Of a stretch of DNA of 64,000 bases, positions 24,701 to 34,429 are shown piece by piece. The notes below the pieces were generated by a model that worked only from the letters and a program-made list of their open reading frames with translations, was not told the DNA's origin and did no database searches. The translations under genes and the position numbers were made by a program. Every line of letters starts with the position of its first letter. Within the stretch, counting starts at the first letter, position 1. This DNA is from Phoronis australis (taxonomy: Eukaryota; Phoronida; Phoronidae): NCBI GenBank assembly GCA_002633005.1, contig NMRA01000004.1, positions 770,802 to 834,801 of the forward strand. Direction: 5' to 3'.

Positions 24701-27700
24701 AACGGAATTTTTTATATATGTATGTTAAACAAAATCAGAGTTGTTCAAAATATTCAGCAACGGAAACTAGTGGTCGATTCTCTCCTTTTCATGCCAGAAA
24801 AACATTCCGCTGAGTCACCATCTCTCACCTGTTTACAGGCAACGGTTATCTTGGCATCAGGATTCCTGATCTTGTGGCCTTCATCCAGTATGGCATAGTG
24901 CCACTTGTACTTAAGGATCAGATCCTGGTAACCCAGCATGGTGCCATATGAGGTCACAAGTATACCATCTTCCTGAACTGTACTGTATATCAGCGACTTC
25001 TGGTAAACAATTGTATTACAATGTGTATACCATGAGCAATCTAAAATCTCTCACATTTTGGGCAGTGCAGTCACACTATATAAAACCATACATTGTATAA
25101 ATCACATTTGTCACTTTTAATACTGTATTCTACAAGCCCTAAGCCAACTGTACAGTACACAAGTTGATTTGGTTGCAGCAAAATCCGATTGTAACAGAAA
25201 AAGGTGCAATTTTTATGATACTCTTTTGAGCTGAGGCTGAAAGCTTGTCCATAGATCTATATAAACTATTCCTCTAAATTTCTTATATGCCACAAGATGA
25301 CATTTGCATAATTATGTTAAACAGATGAGAGAATGAGGTCCAAAAACTTTTTGGAGTTTAAAAACATCTAGACACAAAATTTGTTACATCAACTGAGAAC
25401 TTCCCCCCTGAAGTGCAACACCACACCTAAAGATTGATAACTGTCACGTCATTGGCTACACATATGTAGGTATTATAAGAAAACAACAAACACGCAATGA
25501 TTATAACAGTAAGAACATAACAACTCATCAATGATCATAGTTGCTTTGTTGATGTTGACAAGGACCTTAAAAAGCACAGTACCTCTGATTGCATGGAGGA
25601 TCCAGACGAATGTAAGATGACAACTTTAAATGGTGGCCACCATTTGTGGAATTCTCTCACCCACTGATGCATGACAGTAGCAGGACATATAATGAGAGTC
25701 GGTCCAAGACCAGAGTACCTGCAATATAAAGAACACAATTAGCAAATACTGAAATAATGTCCAACAACTTAAGTTGTATCTAGTGAAGTTAATCAGTAAA
25801 TCCATTAAACCAGAACACATTGACTTCTTAGACTGTCAACGAGTTGTTCTTTTTACACCTTAAATACAGAAAACTGCTAAACCAAGCAGACTCACCCGGT
25901 GCCTTTGTCCTTCAAATGACTGAGGCGAAGTCCAGCCAAAAATGTGATCATCTGCAGTGTTTTCCCAAGACCCATTTCATCACCCACAATACCACCAGCC
26001 TGTTGATCATGAAGCTCCCACAACCAGCGCACACCTGTTCTTTGGTACCTGAGTAGAACCAGTACCAGTAAAACATAACAACAAAATAAGCCGAGCTACA
26101 TTCAGCAAGGCACAAGTTTTTTTTTTAATGTTTATTATGAAATCTTCAGAATACAATGAGTATACAGAACCCAGAAAGCGCCAAGAGGCATTAGATCTGG
26201 GTTAAAAAAATACAAAGAAGTCTACATATAATTATTATACACGAATACATAAATAAAAAAACTGATGTTAAGATTACAGTGATATAATTACGAATGTAAA
26301 TAATTTATTTTCATACACATATAAAATTCTATCCACTCACACAAAGAGATTTAATGTTATAAAGAAATTCTGATACTATTTCAAATAAAACCTTATTTTC
26401 ATTTGGGTTGAGTTTTTGACATCCATATAGAAAAAATTAATTTTGTTGTACAATTGCGGAATTTCAGAATATTTTTTGTAAACGTTGAGGTATTGTTCGA
26501 GTGTTTGGAAAAGCTGTACCCTCTGCTCCTTGCATACCTCACAAGCAAAGAAAACATGAGGATATGTCTGTGCATATCCACAGGAACACAGAGGCGAAAT
26601 ATTATTAAAATTATGTCTAAATTTCTCGTTGTTTAGGAATAGACCGCATCTTGATCTGTATAGGGTTATTTCATGGTTGCGAGGAAGTTGGAATGATGTT
26701 AATGGGACTGGCAAGTCTTGAGTAGTGGTATGCATTTTAAAGTTATTTTTGAGAATGACGATTGAAGTGCTTTCGTTTATTTTGAATGGTAAGGAATTCC
26801 AGTTGTCAATACAAGTTAATATCGTTGATCTCCTGAAGGCTTGGCTGATGGAAGATGGAATAGTGTGCATATTACTTTGCCGCAGTCCTGGTCTCGTGCT
26901 TGGTCTTTTGTAGGAGTCAAAGAGGATTTTGTTAGAGTAATTGTTTGTGTTGGTTAAGACTTTGAATGTATACATGGACAGGTGGAGTTTACGACAGGTT
27001 GCTAGTTTGCTCCAGTTGAGACTATTTAGAACCTTGATTGTGTTGGACCCTTTGTATGCTCCTGTTATGGTTAAAGCTGCTTGGTATTGTAGTCTTTCTA
27101 ATTGAAGAAGTATGCCAGCATTTGCCGATTGGTAGATTATGTCACAGTAGTCTAGATGTAGAAGTACAAAAGATTTGAACAGAGTTTTGAGATGCATGGA
27201 GTTGAGAAAACGAGACATAATTCTAATTGGACTAATTAATTCTTGTACGTTATGAACGAGTTCGTGACAATGAGGAGTAAATGTAAGCTTATTGTCTAGT
27301 AGCTAGCCAAGATGTCTGTGCGTGAATTTATTGGGAATAACTTCCCCATTGAGTGGTAATTCCAGTGTTGGATTTGTTTGGAAATGAGTATTATTAGACT
27401 CAGAAAATATAAGATCAACACTTTTTTCAGGTTTAAATTTCATCTTCCATTTGTAAGACCAGTCAAAGAGTTTGTTAAGGTCAGTTTGCAATTGTAAGGA
27501 GTCATGGGGATGGTCTTTTGAGAATGGGTGGAAAATTGCAGTGTCATCAGCATATAAGAATGTTTTAGAGTTTATTGTGTCTGGAAGAGTAAGGGGCCTC
27601 GTACGCTACCCTGTGGTACTCCAGCATTTATGAAACTTGGCATTGATGAAGGTGATAAGACACCCTAAATTCGGACTTTGTAAGTTCGATTTTCCACATG

Positions 27701-30700
27701 AGATTTTACAAGTAAGAGGAGAGTGCCTGAGAAGCCGTAAGATTGTAATTTATGTAGAAGCAGGTCATGGGGAACGACATCAAAAGCTGACGCAATGTCT
27801 AAAAATATGGATCGCAGAAGTCAACAGAAACTCTTACAGTCCATAGCATATTGAGAGGCTTTAACAAGGTATAATCACTAGTCAAAGTCATTATGTTCAT
27901 GACTGCATGGTAAATTTAATCTTAATGTTGACATCAGTCTGTAAGCACCATTACTGGAGAGGACAGGCTTCAGACAATGTTATAACCATTTGGAAATAGG
28001 TTTTCTTTTAATTTGGTATTGAAAATTATCAGGTAACATAAGTGAATTTGACAAGAGCTTGCTAAAGGGCTATTGCATAACACACAACACAAGGATAGCT
28101 CAATGAAAATATCACACTCACTTGTACAATTTATTCCATAGGACTCCTGGAACCTTAAAGCACCCATCAAATATGACATCGTCAAATTCTTGGTGACCCT
28201 TGCTAGCTAAACTGTATTTACGAGCAGCTTCTTTCTTTCGGTACATCCTGAAGTCAGTAACAGATGAAGATCAACTGTCGACAAAGTCGTCAACTTCGAC
28301 ATTCCGAATAGTACTTTTTCACTCATTAAGCACAGAATATGTCACACACGAGTAATTACATTTCCTAAATTTCTTAACAAAAAGATCAAGAAAATTCAAG
28401 CCTCTGACTAACCCGATTTGTACTTTTTAACTGCCAAAAATAACATTAAGTAAACCTTCCATAATTAGCAGCACACAAGATAATGAACATTTAAACAATA
28501 GAAGCATGACAAATCTGGCAGCTGGTTTTAAGCAAAATAAGCGTATAATTACTTTAATTAGAAAATTAAACCTCTAATTTGTAAAAGTATAATTTGGGAC
28601 TTTAAAACAAAAATGACAGCAATAGTCAGATACAACGTGCCCATGTTTTGACAACTAGTTTGATATCCGTTATTCAGTGGAGAAAATTGGCATGTTATAA
28701 CTGACCATTATCTAAACGACTACCAGAATTGTTGTGTACCGGGTGACACCAAAAATACTTAAACCCACGTTCTAGCATCTTATTTATTAATAATTATTAA
28801 AAATATCACCACCAAACTTTACAAATGAAAGTTAACATGAGTGGATGACATTTACACCAAACTACAAATGGTGAAAAAACAGTTATTAATAAACATTATA
28901 TTAGTAACTTGGTGGACACCCAGTCATACCAGTTTCGATTTGTAAAGTTTCATATTGATACTTTGAGAAATTAATTAATATTTACGAAGCAAAATCTTGG
29001 GCAACAATTTAAGGTCACCCTCTACTAATCTCTCACCACCTGTCTCTAGTCAAGTAACAACTGCAGATGTCAACAACCAAAAACGTTTTAAGTGGATTTT
29101 GAAGAATACTAGCTAAAACATGCGAGATGCTTTTTCTGCCATTTTCAAGAGTTTTGTTAGTAGTAATCTGCTAACGTGGGGAATGGCAGGTTGTTGGTTA
29201 AATGTATTTTATTGACATAAGGATATTACTTGATACGCTTCCTGAAGTAATTTGGATTGCCATCATCCTTGAATCTTGACACTGAACTTTTTTCTTCTGA
29301 AAGAATCTCCAAATCGTCGACAGAACTCATTGTAGATGTTTTCCGAGTCCTCGTTCTTTTTCTCTCTTTAACTTTAGGCGACAACCTTCCTTTTTCTTCG
29401 GGCAATGAGTTGTCAGCTGAAAAAACATAACGATGATATTGGTTCAATGAAAAAAGCACGAGATAACACATTTAGTCAGGAAATCTGTCTCTTTTTCTGT
29501 TTCTCAAAAAGTGAAAAGCAAATTAAACTTAATTAGTATACAATACATTGCGTAAATTTATGGAGTCAGAACAGGGAATAAACAAACTAGTACGACAAAG
29601 TCAACAAATTATCACGTTTATTAGCAGACGGATGGATTTATAGGATACTACTAACGCAGAGAGACTACTGATTAATACTCAATCTTACAATGTACGGCAA
29701 ATTCTTAAAGCCTGTCCCACAATTAGCTATTTGTCTAAAACGTGAAGTTGTAGAAGTTGCAGATACGTTGCAGCCAATCCCTTAAGGGTGGACAAGCCTG
29801 TGAAGTTGCAAACTTGATGGCAAACTGACGAGCCTAGTGTCCGCAGTTAGCTCTGAGTCGTCACTCAACAGTTCCATTGCAGACATATCGCTAAGTGTGA
29901 ACAGGCCTTAAGACACTATACAAACCAACATACAGTGTTCACTGCCACTCCAACTGTTCTTGAGCTCCTCCTCATCTGGTCTGTACTCTGATCCACTGTC
30001 GCTCACATCCTCGTAATCATAAGACTCGCTTCCATTCGTGACGTAAGCCATGTCATTTTGATAGCCAGGATATTCCACGCTCTTTAACAACTGTTTCCCT
30101 TTAGATGGCATCACAGCATCCTCACGATCTTTCTTGAACTTGTTTTTGAACTGTTGCTCTGTGTCCATTTTACTTCTTTTCCCTGAATGGGAGGTACCAC
30201 TATTTATTGACTTTCGCTTTTTGTTCTTTATTGACTTAGAATTCTGGTCAAGCAAATACTTTTCAAAGTCAGTCACAGTAGATGAGGTAGTTGGCTGTAC
30301 AACAGTATTACTGTCGTCTTGTAAGGAGGTTCCAAATGGTGTCACCTCCCCCCTGCAGACTAGTTCATCATTACTTGAATCAACGGTACTTGCAAGTCCT
30401 AGCACCTGCTCCAAGGCTGAAACATCTGAAAAGATTTTAAACCAATTTGATTACTAACAGTAGAAGTACAAATTCGCATAGAGTTTAATGTCCAGTGAGA
30501 CCAACTGAATTAACTTCTATTTCCAACCAGTCCCTTCAACTACTGTAGCAGTTGCTTCCCCTCTGACGAGCCAAATTGCCATTAAGGAACACATTCCTCC
30601 ATATGCTTAATGGGTGATAATAATAATAAAAATGATTTGAACTTTAATTTCAAAGGTGACTTCCGACAGAGTATCCGCTAAGACTCTAAATTGAATTCAT

Positions 30701-33204
30701 AATGAAATGAATCAACAATTAAGATTCTCGCTTCAATTCATAGCTCAATGCCCTTTTGAAGACAACGACAATTTGAACATAAAATAAATTAGTGAGATGA
30801 TTCCTGGACGACTGGTTGGCCACAGAGCCTCTGTCATATCACGCACAATTTCTGTTCGACAGTCACAAACAAAAATGTAAACAATTGTGAATAAGTACAG
30901 TACCTATGTTATCGATGTTTGCAGTGTTTAATATTGACTCCAGAGTATCCTGTCTGGTGGTTAAAGCCTCAAGTTCCTGCAACTGAAAACACAAAAACTG
31001 GGTGAAACCGCATATTATCAAATTGAAGGCATCTTTAGCAATTCCACTTACAAATGAAAGCTGATCACATGCCAGAAAAATGGAGATCTTACATCAAAAA
31101 TGAAGCAATGAAGCAACACTTGTGGAACTCCTGCTGGTATAAAAGCAACTTTAAGCGTGAAACTTCGGAAGTAATAAACAGTTGTTTCAGTTCATAAACA
31201 GATACTGAACTATAACTAGATCATTAGAAACAATGTAACAAAGTATTACTCCTAAACAAAACTGGGAAAGGCCTCAAATTAACAAAATGAATGCATTTTA
31301 GGATTTCCATACACCTTCAATTGACGCCATAAATTAACAATGAAACTTTAAAGAAAATGTGGTAGTCACAGGCATAATGTAGTCTACCCAAATGACAGGT
31401 CTTTCTAAACACAGCTCACGGGCAAAATAAACTCAGTTGACTAACTTAAAAACTCATGAGTGACTCACATATACAGCCCGCCGACAGCTAAACACAGTAC
31501 CAGACTGACGAAACATGGCTTACGCGGGTAAAAAAAACACAGTTTACACACTTATGCCAGACTCACTAACTTGTGAACAGACTCCACATCCATGTACCGC
31601 ATCAGCCGAATTATGAGCGTGTTTCTAAGTCTGGAGGTGTTTTTAAGTGCACAAGCTCTCTTTTGTGGGTCCGGCACTGTGTTCGGGAGTCTGTGAATAC
31701 GTGAACTGAGTTTATGAGTGAGGAATTATGTTTGTGAGTCAGGCAGAAGTGTTGTTCGAGTAGTCTATTAATGCAATTTTAAAACTGAAACTCAAAATCT
31801 TTTTACTTTGTAATGTTGTTTCAGCTTAAAACATTATCACCAACCCGTTGTAACACAATGAGGAAGTGTTTGATGGACAATTATTTTTACTCTCAGGGAA
31901 AGTACTAGTTGTGCAACTGTAGGTGGCAATACCAGATTCAGGGCAAATCATCAAAACAGATACATTCTTTTGCAAGACTCACTTTGTTCTGTTGTTGACT
32001 TGTAGTTTCTAATTTGTGCAACTCCAGTTCATTTCCACTGAATTCACTTGGAAGTACCTTTAACCGTTTTTCAATCTTAGCTATCTCTCGACTACATAAA
32101 CTGCAAAATAAAATTGGCAAAACCTAGTTTAATTTGAGGTCATCAATCATTTAATAGGTATTTAAACAATTCATTTGGGTCAAACCAGGGAATTTCAAAG
32201 GTAAGTAAATGAATTCAATGCTTATTATGAATGCAAGCATTGTAATTAGCTACAAACACATTTTCCACTTCCAGAATTAATCTATGGAAACAGTGACCAT
32301 GATCTATCAATATCCCAAGTAATCAATAATAAATACAATAAAACTAACAACATAATTCTTATTCTGCTTAAGCTTTTACAAATTTACAAATATTTAGAGC
32401 CAGGTCCATTAAACAGAAATAAGCTTGTATTTCAAGACTGACAAGTCATGCTCAACATGACATTTTAAAACACTTTTTCTTACCTTATTTTCTCACACAC
32501 AGACAATGCTTCAGTCTTAACAAACTTCAATAACCTTTTCTTTTCTTGATAGGTGACGGCTTGGTCAACTTGATGTAAAACACCTGAATGATAAAACCAT
32601 GACTTAGATCAAGCTAAAATTAAGTTGTGTCTGCACATGGTAATGTGTGCTTTTGAAAAAATATCACATTTGCATGTAAGCAACGTCATGTCAAAGAGAT
32701 TAACAAGATATTTGAGATGTTTAAACATTCACAGAGAAGGTCAGTCCCTCAGGCAATTGGTGCATATCTCACTGTTCTTTTAATGCCAACTTTCCTTTAC
32801 AGGGGAAAACAACAGTTCTTGATGCTGCCTTCATTCAAATTACGGATCTCTGGTTATTTTGACAGGAAATTTAGACTTAATTATTGTTCTGGGCTATATT
32901 AACTAATCATACAACAATAGAAAGTGACTTAAACGACCCGGTAGTAGGCCTGCATCTTGCTTCACCAAGAAAATTACAATGAAATTCAAACAGTTTGTAT
33001 TCCATACGAAAAGGACATTAAATTACTTTGCTCCAAGTCTTCTTGGTTTAAGACCTCCAAACCAAGATCATTGAGCATAGCTGAATCAGACTCATTCACA
33101 GCCAGTGTTTGCACATCTGTGTTGTTAGCAGACTCATTATCATTTTCCCTTTGCTGAGACCTTTCGCCAGTCTCATGGTGTCCTGGTGGCCAATGAAAGT
33201 CCAT
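15345..33204 (-). CDS. ERCC6: DNA excision repair protein ERCC6 (CSB), SNF2-family ATPase, 20 coding exons
   Basis: Twenty exons (listed separately) splice into 3837 nt, 1278 residues plus stop. Human CSB has 1493; the differences are mainly in the acidic N-terminal and disordered C-terminal linkers. CSB is the DNA-dependent ATPase that recognises stalled RNA polymerase II and recruits CSA and TFIIH for transcription-coupled nucleotide excision repair in the nucleus. Visible parts: N-terminal segment with LNQEDLEQ (about residue 50), a coiled-coil-like region (60-150), an acidic serine-rich region (about 290-320), helicase lobe 1 with DEMGLGKT (450-457) and DEGH (562-565), lobe 2 with [10 protein letters not shown] (830-839) and [11 protein letters not shown] (859-869), a conserved GIPTWTG block, a CSA-interaction-like [13 protein letters not shown] (1181-1193) and a C-terminal winged-helix region ending [11 protein letters not shown] at 33204 is the first in frame after a plausible 5' UTR acceptor. 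All key ATPase residues are intact, so the gene looks functional. Confidence 0.96.
15774..15975. repeat. Diverged direct repeat next to ERCC6 exon 20
   Basis: TGGTATGGTCATTCCGCCAT followed by AAAAAAATACCATAA (about 15798-15835) is echoed by GGGATGGTCATTCTGTCACA followed by GAAAAATACCAAAA (about 15932-15966). Both lie in intron 19, within 210 bp of the exon 20 acceptor. Origin unknown. Confidence 0.5.
16657..16846 (-). CDS. ERCC6: ERCC6 coding exon 19
   Basis: Residues 1077-1140. [32 protein letters not shown] and MSGIPTWTG match the conserved human block VGVHSVMKHDAIM to SGVPTWTG. Donor GTATGA, phase 2. Confidence 0.93.
17140..17274 (-). CDS. ERCC6: ERCC6 coding exon 18
   Basis: Residues 1032-1076. 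Acidic/glutamine-rich linker ending [13 protein letters not shown], matching human NDDYVLEKLFKKS. Acceptor ATTTCAG, donor GTACTA, phase 1. Confidence 0.9.
17800..18221 (-). CDS. ERCC6: ERCC6 coding exon 17
   Basis: Residues 891-1031. [20 protein letters not shown] and [12 protein letters not shown], then [13 protein letters not shown] (human [13 protein letters not shown]), followed by a lysine-rich, likely nuclear-localising linker ending [11 protein letters not shown]. The linker is much shorter than in human CSB. Donor GTTGGT is weak but is the only one that keeps phase. Confidence 0.9.
18825..19039 (-). CDS. ERCC6: ERCC6 coding exon 16 (motifs V and VI)
   Basis: Residues 820-891. [19 protein letters not shown] and [20 protein letters not shown] followed by GQ carry the motif V and arginine-finger motif VI residues. 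Ends TIEEKIYHR. Phase 2 out. Confidence 0.97.
19403..19513 (-). CDS. ERCC6: ERCC6 coding exon 15
   Basis: Residues 783-819. [20 protein letters not shown] and [17 protein letters not shown], matching human [20 protein letters not shown]. 111 nt, phase 0. Confidence 0.94.
19950..20240. repeat. Dispersed repeat in ERCC6 intron 14
   Basis: A diverged copy of the 8400-8700 repeat, with the same order of blocks including TTTGCAGAAAGTGACAGTTT and TTTTGTGATGGAAAG. No coding content. Confidence 0.55.
20397..20612 (-). CDS. ERCC6: ERCC6 coding exon 14
   Basis: Residues 711-782. [20 protein letters not shown], then [19 protein letters not shown] and [10 protein letters not shown], the start of helicase lobe 2 (motif IV). 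Phase 0 both sides. Confidence 0.95.
20710..20891. mobile_element. Inverted-repeat element in ERCC6 intron 13
   Basis: AAATTGGTTCCTTATTCA...GATTTCAGAGTT at the left is mirrored by AACTCTGAAATCA...TGAATAAGGACACCAAATTT at the right. The arms are diverged and about 35-50 bp long. A MITE is the likely explanation; the arms resemble part of the 8400/19950 repeat. Confidence 0.6.
21150..21245 (-). CDS. ERCC6: ERCC6 coding exon 13
   Basis: Residues 679-710. [20 protein letters not shown], matching human [20 protein letters not shown]. 96 nt, phase 0. Confidence 0.93.
22008..22124 (-). CDS. ERCC6: ERCC6 coding exon 12
   Basis: Residues 640-678. [20 protein letters not shown], a conserved SNF2 segment (human NPYLLRRMKSDV), then KLPSKNEQ. 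Acceptor TTTAG, donor GTAGCT, phase 0. Confidence 0.93.
22343..22519 (-). CDS. ERCC6: ERCC6 coding exon 11 (motif III)
   Basis: Residues 581-639. [20 protein letters not shown] and [20 protein letters not shown] match the human sequence closely. Acceptor TTTTGCAG, donor GTCAGT, phase 0. Confidence 0.95.
23034..24183 (+). mobile_element. piggyBac-like remnant in ERCC6 intron 10
   Basis: TTAA at 23034-23037 and at 24180-24183 flank inverted ends that both begin CTCATTC (left CTCATTCCTCCCTGATCC; right, read inward, CTCATTCGACCCTGAGCA). TTAA duplication and such ends are the hallmark of the piggyBac superfamily. Inside, at about 23685-23842 on the plus strand, a broken frame starts [10 protein letters not shown] and continues after a frame change with [20 protein letters not shown] and [11 protein letters not shown], then a stop. 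This acidic Ser/Asp-rich start resembles the N-terminus of piggyBac transposases. The catalytic domain is absent, so this is a non-autonomous or internally deleted copy. It lies antisense to ERCC6. Confidence 0.75.
24829..24999 (-). CDS. ERCC6: ERCC6 coding exon 10 (motif II, DEGH)
   Basis: Residues 524-580. [16 protein letters not shown] then [15 protein letters not shown], which contains Walker B DEGH at 562-565. 171 nt, phase 0 both sides. The 2.3 kb intron after it holds a piggyBac-like remnant. Confidence 0.95.
25583..25718 (-). CDS. ERCC6: ERCC6 coding exon 9 (motif Ia)
   Basis: Residues 478-523. [20 protein letters not shown] and [17 protein letters not shown] match human CSB nearly residue for residue. 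Donor GTACTG, phase 0. Confidence 0.95.
25896..26048 (-). CDS. ERCC6: ERCC6 coding exon 8 (Walker A)
   Basis: Residues 427-478. [19 protein letters not shown] followed by GDEMGLGKT, the ATP-binding motif I with catalytic lysine 456. Acceptor TACTCAG, donor GTGAGT, phase 2 out. Confidence 0.96.
26117..27880 (-). mobile_element. Decayed non-LTR retrotransposon (Jockey/CR1-like RT) in ERCC6 intron 7
   Basis: On the minus strand, broken frames read in order [18 protein letters not shown] (RT motif A), [13 protein letters not shown] (motif B) and [12 protein letters not shown] (motif C with YADD), then a long C-terminal frame (26376-27218) with [13 protein letters not shown] and [16 protein letters not shown]. 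The 3' end has AATAAA (26136-26131) and a 10-base A tail (26126-26117). The 5' part (endonuclease, upstream RT) is missing and there are stops and frame changes, so the copy is dead. It has the same orientation as ERCC6. Clade assignment is by motif style only. Confidence 0.85.
28122..28247 (-). CDS. ERCC6: ERCC6 coding exon 7
   Basis: Residues 385-427. Ends [17 protein letters not shown], matching human FDEGFKVPGFLFKKLFK at the entry to the SNF2 domain. The following 2.07 kb intron carries a LINE. Confidence 0.92.
29230..29416 (-). CDS. ERCC6: ERCC6 coding exon 6
   Basis: Residues 323-385. Basic tract [12 protein letters not shown] and then [17 protein letters not shown], matching human GRYRDDGDEDYYKQRLR just before the ATPase core. 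Donor GTAATA, phase 2. Confidence 0.9.
29934..30425 (-). CDS. ERCC6: ERCC6 coding exon 5
   Basis: Residues 159-322. Contains [11 protein letters not shown] (human GQMTPFGTQIP), [10 protein letters not shown] (human SGFEKYLADQ), a basic KNKKRKS tract and the acidic region [17 protein letters not shown]. Donor GTATGT is inferred from the phase of the next exon. Confidence 0.9.
30904..30982 (-). CDS. ERCC6: ERCC6 coding exon 4
   Basis: Residues 133-158, [20 protein letters not shown], continuing the coiled-coil region (human KKITAKQKHLQAIL). Acceptor TTTTCAG, donor GTACTG, phase 1 out. Confidence 0.82.
31390..31750. repeat. Degenerate inverted repeat of ACTCA-rich motifs in ERCC6 intron 3
   Basis: The left half is rich in ACTCAC/ACTCAGTT motifs and the right half in their complements (GAACTGAGTTTATGAGTGAG), so the block folds back imperfectly around about 31575. 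It has no frame. It could be a decayed palindromic satellite or MITE. Confidence 0.45.
31983..32100 (-). CDS. ERCC6: ERCC6 coding exon 3
   Basis: Residues 93-132. Charged helical segment with [17 protein letters not shown] and ETTSQQQNK, the counterpart of the human INKIIEQLSPQ coiled-coil region. Acceptor TTTTGCAG, donor GTGAGT, phase 0 out. Confidence 0.85.
32484..32583 (-). CDS. ERCC6: ERCC6 coding exon 2
   Basis: Residues 60-93. Reads VLHQVDQAV, equal to the VLQQVDNAI stretch of human CSB, then a lysine-rich helix. Acceptor ATTCAG, donor GTAAGA, phase 1 in and phase 2 out. Confidence 0.85.
33027..33204 (-). CDS. ERCC6: ERCC6 coding exon 1
   Basis: Residues 1-59. Starts [18 protein letters not shown] and ends LNQEDLEQ, matching the YDQDVLEQ segment of human CSB. 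TTTTTAAG just upstream (33209-33207) is a likely acceptor, implying a non-coding 5' exon. Donor GTAATT, phase 1. Confidence 0.85.
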
Positions 33205-33209
33205 ACCTT

Positions 33210-34401
33210 AAAAACAGAACAAGTCATTAAAAATGCTCATCTTGTACTCCTTAGGCAAAAGATTGGATAAAGACAAAACAAGATTACATACCTAATCATG
33301 CCATACTCATAAGGTAGGCCTAAATGTTCATGCACAGGGGTAAAGAATTCTCTGACTTTTGCTGTAACTGAATAAGAGGTTTCCTTGATCAATTTGAAAC
33401 AGTTTTCCAATTTCAGCCAGTTCACTTTCTATAACTGTAGTTAAAACTCCATTGTGTGTGACCTTCATCTACTGATTCTGCTTCAATGAGCAATCCATAG
33501 ACTCCATGACCTCCCTGTTTAATGGTTGGCTTACTGACTAATAATTGGCAAAGGTGCCCCTCTACACATGACGAAAAGCATGATTTTACATGGTCCAACA
33601 GGTGTAATTCCCAGAAAAAGCTTCGAGAGTATAACCTTAAATAGGATATCCAACCGTCCTAGCTGTGCTAGATCAAGGACAGTGAGCAATGTATTAATCA
33701 TTAGGCCTAAGTGTTAAATTGCAGACTACCATCAAATTATTTTGTCTGTTTTCTGTGATGTACAAGCTTAATGGTTTTGTATAAATAATCAATAGGCCGT
33801 GCTCCAACATTATATGGCTTGAATAAATAAAGTACGTTTAACCCTTTACAGGCAAAAAGAAATGCGAAGGCCGGGGGTTATTGGGATAATTTCGTTATGA
33901 CTTATGTAAGCAGTTCCCGTCTGTGCTGGCAGAATGACATTGGATTTCGCGAAGTGTTACTGTAAGCTAATATAGCAGAAAGTCTTTTTAAATCCTCAGT
34001 GCAGAAGTCTCTAAGCTTAGTAGTAATATGACTGTAATACTCTCAGGATCACGGCATTTCAGAGAAAACTACTTACTCGACATCAAGATTCGCCCACCTT
34101 CCTTGCTTCCAATGCTTTGTTGGTGCTTTTGTCAGCACGATTTTGTTTTTGTTTTCATTGCTAAAGACTGCTGCCTCTACAACAGTGCTCCTGTTGGCCG
34201 AGAATCTAACTAACAAAGTGCTGTCGTACACTCAAATTAGTAGCTGGGAGTAATATGAACATAGTCTTAGATTAGTAGTGAGGAAAAGTTTTTGGTTATT
34301 AACGTATTTGTTATATTTTTCTTTTTACCTTTTCTTTTTTCTATTTTACAAGAGTGAAGACAGCATTTTTAATACACCTGAAAGAACACTGATCTTGATT
34401 G
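33210..34401. other. ERCC6 upstream region / probable 5' UTR intron
   Basis: No coding sequence is supported. A minus-strand GTAAGT at about 34075-34070 could be the donor of a non-coding first exon joined to the acceptor at 33207, but only transcript data would show this. Confidence 0.4.
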
Positions 34402-34429
34402 AACATGGCGGGCTGCGCCGCCCATGTTG
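34402..34429 (-). promoter_or_regulatory. Palindromic YY1-like motif pair, candidate ERCC6 core promoter
   Basis: AACATGGCGGGC on the plus strand and AACATGGGCGGC on the minus strand meet head to head, forming a near-palindrome. ATGGCGG is the core of the metazoan YY1 site, often found at transcription starts. It lies 1.2 kb upstream of the ERCC6 start codon, and a spliced 5' UTR would bridge the gap. Placement is inference. Confidence 0.4.

Noticed and set aside
33841-33860. TTTAACCCTTTACAGGC, resembling a piggyBac end
   Set aside because: No matching inverted end with TTAA was found nearby.
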